A stretch of 64,000 nt of DNA from Roridomyces roridus (Eukaryota > Basidiomycota > Agaricomycetes > Agaricales > Mycenaceae): assembly GCA_029378245.1 (NCBI GenBank), contig JARKIF010000015.1, forward strand, positions 620,001-684,000. The letters run 5' to 3'. A program made the position numbers and the translations under genes. The notes below the pieces were generated by a model that was not told the DNA's origin, did not search any database, and worked only from the letters and a program-made list of their open reading frames with translations. Positions 58,315-64,000 of the stretch are shown piece by piece. Every line of letters starts with the position of its first letter. Position 1 is the first letter of the stretch.

Positions 58315-58362
58315 AAAAAGGGAGGGACACTGCGGCAATTGCGGCGCTCGAGTCGAAGCGAG
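58315..58362 (-). repeat. T-arm-like hairpin with downstream T-run (element 12)
   Basis: The minus strand has CTCGCTTCGACTCGAG at 58362-58347 (C for G at the first B-box base); TTTTT at 58319-58315. Confidence 0.5.
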
Positions 58363-58507
58363 AGATCTCTGGACCACGCCTGGACTCTGGAGTACTAGGT
58401 GCCGCGGAACACAAGACGTCGGCCGATAGTTCCAAGTACCTGCTCGAGACTTGTACACAATGCAGAGGCAGAGGCAGAGCTTGCCTAGATTCTCAGAATC
58501 TCCATGT

Positions 58508-58559
58508 AAAAAGGATCTGAACGAATCGCACCATGGTCACAACCTCGAGTCGAACGAAG
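58508..58559 (-). repeat. T-arm-like hairpin with downstream T-run (element 13)
   Basis: The minus strand has CTTCGTTCGACTCGAGG at 58559-58543; TTTTT at 58512-58508. Confidence 0.6.
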
Positions 58560-58782
58560 ACCTTGACGGGATTTCTGGCACGCGGCGTTGAGTTGGCCTT
58601 CAGGAGTGCCTCTTGGCAGGAGTCACCAGTCTCAGATGTCACTCAGACTCGCAGGTACCGGCAGCGAATTTGCGTCGGAACTCGAAATACTTTGAGGTCT
58701 ACATGATAAAATGGAATACACCTGAGTCTGTGCCTGGGTAAACACGAGTTCAGTCAGAGCAAGCAGCTGGAGTCTGGATCAC

Positions 58783-58841
58783 AAAAAGATAACTTCAAGT
58801 GTACGACTTGTAGTGTATATTCCGTCTCGAGTCGAACGAGG
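58783..58841 (-). repeat. T-arm-like hairpin with downstream T-run (element 14)
   Basis: The minus strand has CCTCGTTCGACTCGAGA at 58841-58825; TTTTT at 58787-58783. Confidence 0.6.
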
Positions 58842-58963
58842 GATCTGCCAGTGAAACTAGGGCAAGGCGAGTTGGCAACTTTGGGCAGGGTGCGCTGGCC
58901 AATAACCGGCCATGGTATGCATGTACGTGGTCGGGCCCTGCGTGTAGGGAGAACTGGATTCTG

Positions 58964-59020
58964 AAAAAAAAAGCATGTCTTCCATACCGGACCTACGGTA
59001 CAACCTCGAATCGAACGAAG
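58964..59020 (-). repeat. T-arm-like hairpin with downstream T-run (element 15)
   Basis: The minus strand has CTTCGTTCGATTCGAGG at 59020-59004; nine T residues at 58972-58964. Confidence 0.65.
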
Positions 59021-59222
59021 AATTTGTCCGAAATCGGCACCGCGCAGCCGGCGTGTCGAGGACTCCCACCGAGATGAGCGATATCTATGGCTGGTACTGG
59101 ACTAAGAGGTCGACTATCCTGGCTTGAGACGGCAAGCGCGATACGAAACCCGACGTGCGAAAACGCAGATCTGCCGTGCCACTTACTTGTGAATTGCTTG
59201 TGAATCAAAAGAACTGGAGTAC

Positions 59223-59275
59223 AAAAAAGTGTTTTGAAATCTTCGTCATGATCTCATACCTCGAGTCGAACGAGG
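59223..59275 (-). repeat. T-arm-like hairpin with downstream T-run (element 16)
   Basis: The minus strand has CCTCGTTCGACTCGAGG at 59275-59259, a perfect 5-bp stem; six T residues at 59228-59223. Confidence 0.65.
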
Positions 59276-59758
59276 GCAAGAGAGCTATGCAGCGTGGCTG
59301 ATGTCAGACTGGATTGGCATCGTCAACGCGTGCTGAGAATATGCGAAAAGACAGAGTAGTGAAAACGTAAGAAACTCCTGAACCCGGCGGTTGGCTTCAA
59401 AAGTCGACGGTTAGTGCCGGCAATTTGAGTTGTATGAAAGCGCCCAAAGATGTCTGTACGTACCCCGCTGGATATGAATTACTATGAAATCAATCATATC
59501 GCGTCAAGCAGCCCGTGACGGACGCCGCAATTTATACGCCTTGAGAGTTGAGACCCAACGTGTCGAAATTACTAAGGCAACCTGGGATCATCTTCCAACT
59601 ACATCAAGCCCTACCATCTTTATATTTTAAACACCAGATACGCCCGCTGTAATACCGGGCCATAACTTCCAAAAAGGGATGGTCATGGGGTGCGTGGCCG
59701 TGGCCCGTGGGAGATCGAGGTCTAGATTAGGTGGTAAGTAGAGCAGTGCCTGTCGAGA

Positions 59759-59766
59759 TATAAATA
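59759..59766 (+). promoter_or_regulatory. TATA box of the STAND/TPR gene
   Basis: TATAAATA, 57 bases upstream of the ATG at 59823, a fitting distance for a fungal TATA element with a short 5' leader. Confidence 0.5.
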
Positions 59767-59822
59767 TGTCTGCCACGTCCGCACCTCCCTTTTACCCTTG
59801 TACCCACACCACAACCTACTCA

Positions 59823-62638
59823 ATGTCTTCGACTGCTGAGCCTTCGACTGCTGGGCCACAGATGGGGACACATGTTCATGTCCATGGTGAGTACACCATG
59901 TCACACATCTCGCAGAAATGACCAGTACTTAGCTGGCTTTCAGGTGGCACTGGTGGTCCCGGTGGTGCAGGCGGCCAACATGGGGGACAAGGGGGTTCTG
60001 GTGAAGGAGGGACCCTAATTCATGGAAATCAGATTGCCACCTTGAAGTAAATTCCCAGTGCTTCTGATAGAGCCTGATCTCACTGCACACAGTGTTTATT
60101 CACACGGCCAAGAACAAAGACAGCAAAGTCAAATTGAACCAATCTGTACATCCCAAATGAATATATTTGAGGCATACTGACCAGATATCGCAGCTCAGGA
60201 ACAATGCCACACTGCTCTGGCACTTGTCAGATGCCCTCCAGCTTCTCAGATCTTCCAGGGACGACAAGAAATTCTTGACAAGATGCAACAGTATTTTGCT
60301 CAAGACAACAAGAAAAGAAGGGTCTATGTTCTGCATGGTCTTGGAGGCTCTGGGAAGACTCAGATAGCTTTGAAATTTCTTGAGGAAACATCTGATGAGT
60401 ATGTGTGAACGAGGCCCTTGTTTATGACTGACAACCTTGTCCAGATTTGCCAGGCAATTCTTTGTGAATGCCAGTTCCTCTGAAGCTCTGAATACCTCCT
60501 TCATGAACATAGCAATTTCTCAGGGGTTTGGCCAAACAGCAGAAGCAGGCTTTCAGTGGCTTATTGCTGAACATAAAAAGTGGACCCTGCTGTTTGACAA
60601 TGCAGATGATCCAAAACTGAAATTGTGGCCTTTCTTCCCGCAATGCACCCATGGGAATATTATCATCACTTCTCGAAACCCCCAACTGGCTGCCTACAGC
60701 CCTGATGCTCACTGTCAAGTGGGAGACTTGGATGAGGATAATGCTGTTCGGCTTCTTCTCGCAAGAGCAGTCCAGGAGGATACAGATGAAACACGCAAAT
60801 TGGCCATGACCATTGTACAGGTACGTGCCAGGTTCCTCACCAATAATTGCATACCCAATCAGGCTGTCCAGGAGCTCTCATGTCTGCCTCTGGCAATTGT
60901 CCATGCTGGGGCCTATATAGCCAAGTTCAAAGGTCTTGTGAAATATCTATCTATTTACAGGAAAAACAAGGAAGAACTGTTGCGGCGGCACCCTGACCAC
61001 GCCCATGACAACTATGAGTGGACTGTCTATACAACCTGGCAAATTAGTTATGAAAGACTGAGCCCTGTGGCTGCCCGTTTTTTGCAACTTTGTGCTTTAT
61101 TGCACCATAGCAAGATTCCAGAGTCAATATTTTGCAAGGCGACAGAGTGGATAGTCAACAATGAAGGAAGTGAACCTGGGTCAATGCAGGAAGCCAAAGA
61201 ATTTCTTCAAAACTTTGTCTCTAGTTCAGGAAGTTGGCATGACCAACATTTTAGGGATACTGTGGCAGAGATTGAGGAATACTCACTGCTTCAGAGGGAT
61301 GAAGCAAGCAACACACTAAGCATGCATCCACTTGTGCATTTGTGGTGCTCAGGCACCCTACCTTATCAGGGAAAAGCACGAGGATGCATGTCAGATATAT
61401 TAGGGATGGCAATAGATCTTGATCCTGGTGCATACTTGATGCGCATTGAGCTTATAGATCACGTGAAAATGCTTGTCCAAGACGACTTGACATTGATAAA
61501 TTCCCAGTTCTGGAATCAATTTGGACAGATTTATCATGATGGAGGGCAATTTAGGCAAGCAAGAAGAATAAATGAACTATGGGTGGAGCAGTGTCAGAAA
61601 CTTCTCGGTGATGACCATCCTGACACGCTGAATGCCATGGCCGACCTTGCAGCCACATACTGGCAACTCGGACAGTACCAAGAGGCAGAGCCACTTGAAA
61701 TTTCTGTCCTTGAACGGCGCCAGAAACTCCTCGGTGATGACCATCCAGATACCCTGAGAGCCATGGCCAACCTTGCAGGCACATACAGTGAGCTGGGGCG
61801 GTACCAAGAGGCAGAGTCGCTCGACATCTCTGTCCTTGCACGGCGGCAGAAACTCCTCGGTGATGACCATCCGGACACGCTGAGAGCCATGGCCAACCTT
61901 GCGGCCACATACAGGCAACTGGGACGGTCCCAAGAGGCAGAGCTGCTTGAAATTTCTGTCCTTGAATGGCACCAGAAAGTCCTCGGTGACAACCATCCTG
62001 ACACGCTGAAGGCCATGGCCAACCTTGCAGCCACATACAGGGAGCTGGGGCAGTACCGGGAGGCAGAGCCGCTCCAAATCTCTGTCCTTGAACGGTCCCA
62101 GAAACTTCTTAGTGATGAACATCCGGATACCCTGAGAGCCATGGCCAACCTTGCAGCCACATACAGTGAGCTGGGGCGGTACCAAGAGGCAGAGCCGCTG
62201 CAAAGTTCTGTCCTTGAACGGTCTCAGAAACTCCTCGGTGATGACCACCCTGATACCCTGAGAGCCATGGGCAACCTTGCAGCCACATACGCACGATTGG
62301 AGCGGTACCAAGAGGCAGAGCCCCTTGAGAGTTTTGTCCTTGCACGGCGGCAGAAACTCCTTGGTGATCACCATCCTGGTACCCTGATAGCCATGGGCAA
62401 CCTTGCCATGACACTCCACAGGACCGGCAGGCACCAGGCAGCAGAGAACCTCCAACTCAAAGTTGTTACCAAATGCACAGAGGTCTTGGGGGCAGACCAT
62501 CCACACACTCACCAGGCTACCAAAGCCTTGAAGGCTACACAAGATGCTTTGGTTAAGGCCAGGGACCCAGAACACACCAGTGTTAAGGGGCTCTCCAAAC
62601 TATTTTCCAGGTTCAAACTTTCTTCCTCCAAGAAGTAG
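59823..62638 (+). CDS. STAND/NLR protein: NB-ARC plus tetratricopeptide repeats, 855 aa
   Basis: Fungal NOD-like signal-transduction ATPase. Exons 59823-59886, 59944-60046, 60093-60127, 60185-60398, 60445-60820 and 60863-62638 join in phase to 856 codons. N-terminal 50 residues: a short Gly-rich leader (GGTGGPGGAGGQHGG), no recognisable effector domain. NB-ARC, about residues 90-420: P-loop HGLGGSGKTQIAL, Walker B WTLLFDNADDP, sensor NIIITSRNP, CLPLAIVHAGAYI (GLPL-like), winged-helix region YERLSPVAARFLQLCALL and an MHPLVHLW (MHD-like) motif. From about residue 510: eight 42-residue kinesin-light-chain-type TPRs (QKLLGDDHPDTLRAMANLAA pattern), nearly identical to each other. The end is basic (LFSRFKLSSSKK). 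Such proteins are thought to sense non-self; the ligand is unknown. All nucleotide-binding motifs are intact. The last intron is 42 nt and in frame, so retention would add 14 residues. Confidence 0.9.
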
Positions 62639-63119
62639 GTGATTGTCAGAGGGATGTGTGCAGGATTCAATGGCACTGCAGCATCATGTATGTACAGATT
62701 GTATGGTTCCATGTCAATGTTCCAGATTTTCCGATCCAGACTAGGTAGTATGTGCAAGTGCATGTGTATGAGAGATTTGAGGTGAACCGGCGAAAACCTC
62801 CCTGACGAATTGAATTTTGACGGGCCAAAGTCTTGCACATCTTTGGCAAGATGTTGAAACGATGTGCACATTTGGTGCAACTGCAGCAACCTGGCACCAA
62901 CTGTTCAAGTCCACTGTCCAGATTCTGGTGGGCTGCCGGGTGCCGAGCACTGATCATATAGGATACTCCGAGTTGAACGACAGACGTGATCCAAGGAAGT
63001 GCTGCGTCTTCCGGGACAGCGGGGACTATGTAGGTCCTTCTCAAATTGGTTTCTCGTAGTACACCTCTCTACTTTGCGTCAAGTTCATGATTCACTACAT
63101 CGCTCTCGAATCCCCCCGC
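62639..63119. other. Convergent intergenic region
   Basis: No gene. A weak T-arm-like match (CGTTCAACTCGG, minus strand, near 62970) lacks a T-run. Confidence 0.45.
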
Positions 63120-63949
63120 TCACTGCGTCGCCCACACACCCAAAGGCAACCTAAACAACGCAGTACCCTCCGCAGCCATGACCTCGCTCACGCCGATGTA
63201 ATACGCGATGAACGCCGTGATGATGCCGAATACACCGCCCGCTTTGATCAATCTATGTACATTCATCGGTAAAACTTTCGATCGGAAGGAAGGGAAAGAA
63301 AAACGCACTTGGGATTCCCGGTAAATTGCGCTGCCGTCAGACAGACGAACGCAAGTGTGAGGGCGGAGAGGAGGAGCGTGTATGACATGTTGCGGCGGAT
63401 AACAGCGAGTCTGTGCGCTTCGTCAACATCGTCACGCAAGCCAATTCCGAACACTTACAAGAAAAAGAAGGTAACCATCATCCACGAAGCGAGGTAAATC
63501 CCAAACGCATGGATTAAACTCGTCCGGATCCGCATACGCCGCCATAATCCCAGAACTCGGGATGAATATCGCTGCATAGGACATCCAGAATGCGCCGTAG
63601 GACGAAAACGCCGTGGCACCAAAGACATTCCCGCGTGGGAACTCCCACATGCCGGCGATGAATTGCGTTAGCCCGCCTGCGAAGATGGCCATTCCGACGA
63701 CGACGTTGGAGTGGGTGATTCCTCGGGTGGAGACGTTGTACATTGATAGCATGAAGGTCGTTGAGGCGAAGGCGAAGAGGCCCCTGTGTACCGGATGATC
63801 AGAGAGGAGGAGATTCGGGAGGGAAGTAGTACTGACATCGGTGCAGGATTGGCGATCCCAGAAAGATGGGCGGGACCTTCGTTCGTGGGAATCATCGGTC
63901 CTTCTTCACCACTATACCGCTCTGCGACTTGTCGTTTCTCAGAAGCCAT
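63120..63949 (-). CDS. GPR1/FUN34/YaaH (Ato) family transporter, apparent frameshift
   Basis: Membrane protein of the acetate/ammonium export-import family. The family signature NPAPMGL is assembled across intron 1 (exon 1 63949-63837, exon 2 63783-63459). Hydrophobic helices follow: FASTTFMLSMYNV, VVVGMAIFAGGLTQFIAGMW, SYGAFWMSYAAIFIPSSG, then, in the next frame, HAFGIYLASWMMVTFFFL, then YTLLLSALTLAFVCLTAA and AGGVFGIITAFIAYYIGVSE; six helices in total, the usual number. The frame must change by one base near 63525, between AYADPDE and SLIHAFGIY, where no intron fits; exon phases before and after confirm this. Either a true inactivating indel or a sequence error. The gene ends at 63120 (PLGVWATQ). 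Confidence 0.8.
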
Positions 63950-64000
63950 CGTGAGTCGTGAGGTAGCTGCCGGGTGGGTGGGTGAACTGAAGAACTATGG

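Larger units (their letters stand above)
57822..59758. other. Intergenic region with a cluster of T-arm-like elements
   Basis: No protein gene recognised. Five T-arm/T-run elements on the minus strand at 58315-59275, spaced by roughly 190-270 bases. Confidence 0.5.

Noticed and set aside
61551..62575. Long antisense frames (up to 332 codons) opposite the STAND gene
   Set aside because: They mirror the periodic TPR-coding DNA and have no independent motif.

Overview
The window looks like nuclear DNA of a filamentous basidiomycete, most likely an agaricomycete mushroom. The genes are split by short introns (about 40-60 nt, GT...AG). The protein types are typical of these fungi: F-box proteins, MYND fingers, a STAND/NLR protein with TPRs, an FAD monooxygenase, an Ato-type transporter and several lineage-specific uncharacterised families. 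Gene density is low and much of the space between genes is repeats. I found no rRNA, no convincing tRNA and no CRISPR array.

Left part (1-9.75 kb): a 647-aa C2H2 zinc-finger regulator (minus strand, 863-3178); a repeat-rich stretch (3.8-5.4 kb); a small Gly-rich/coiled-coil protein (minus, 5782-6354); and a complete FAD-dependent monooxygenase (plus, 8017-9743).

9.8-30 kb: a block of about 2.7 kb occurs three times (about 9.84, 15.06 and 24.28 kb). Each copy carries a two-exon minus-strand gene of an unrecognised family (184, 225 and 196 aa). Copies 1 and 3 each lie just upstream of a MYND zinc-finger gene (13312-14511; 28329-30014, MSS51-like). Copy 3 is interrupted by about 1.5 kb of low-complexity tandem repeat. 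Other repeat pairs and a 245-bp mariner-type MITE fill 17.7-24 kb.

30-42.3 kb: a protein kinase gene (minus, 30354-31650), a gene-poor stretch, then three copies of a 665-bp TA-flanked MITE. Two of these form a large inverted repeat with a 46-bp spacer. The third lies against the 5' end of a multi-exon gene of an uncharacterised family (40051-42270) and appears to supply its first ATG.

42.8-50 kb: the most unusual gene is at 42848-44949. One 638-aa reading frame, with all splice phases consistent, joins two BRCT domains to an F-box and a leucine-rich C-terminal part. It is followed by a 389-bp hAT-type MITE with a perfect 8-bp target duplication, and by a tandem pair of F-box-like genes, one decayed and one intact but with duplicated terminal exons.

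50-64 kb: two uncharacterised conserved-looking genes (53622-54505 and 56655-57821), an 855-aa NB-ARC/TPR STAND protein (59823-62638), and a GPR1/FUN34/YaaH (Ato) transporter gene with an apparent frameshift (minus, 63120-63949).

Across the whole window at least 16 copies of a tRNA T-arm-like hairpin (B-box-like core GTTCGANTC in a short stem) occur outside confident genes. Nearly all are followed about 35-60 nt later on the same strand by an oligo-T run, as expected of RNA polymerase III units. Five lie in one kilobase at 58.3-59.3 kb and four at 4.0-5.3 kb. I know of no description of such a family and rate it, with the BRCT/F-box gene, as the best candidate for something new. All functions are inferred from reading the sequence; no database search was possible.
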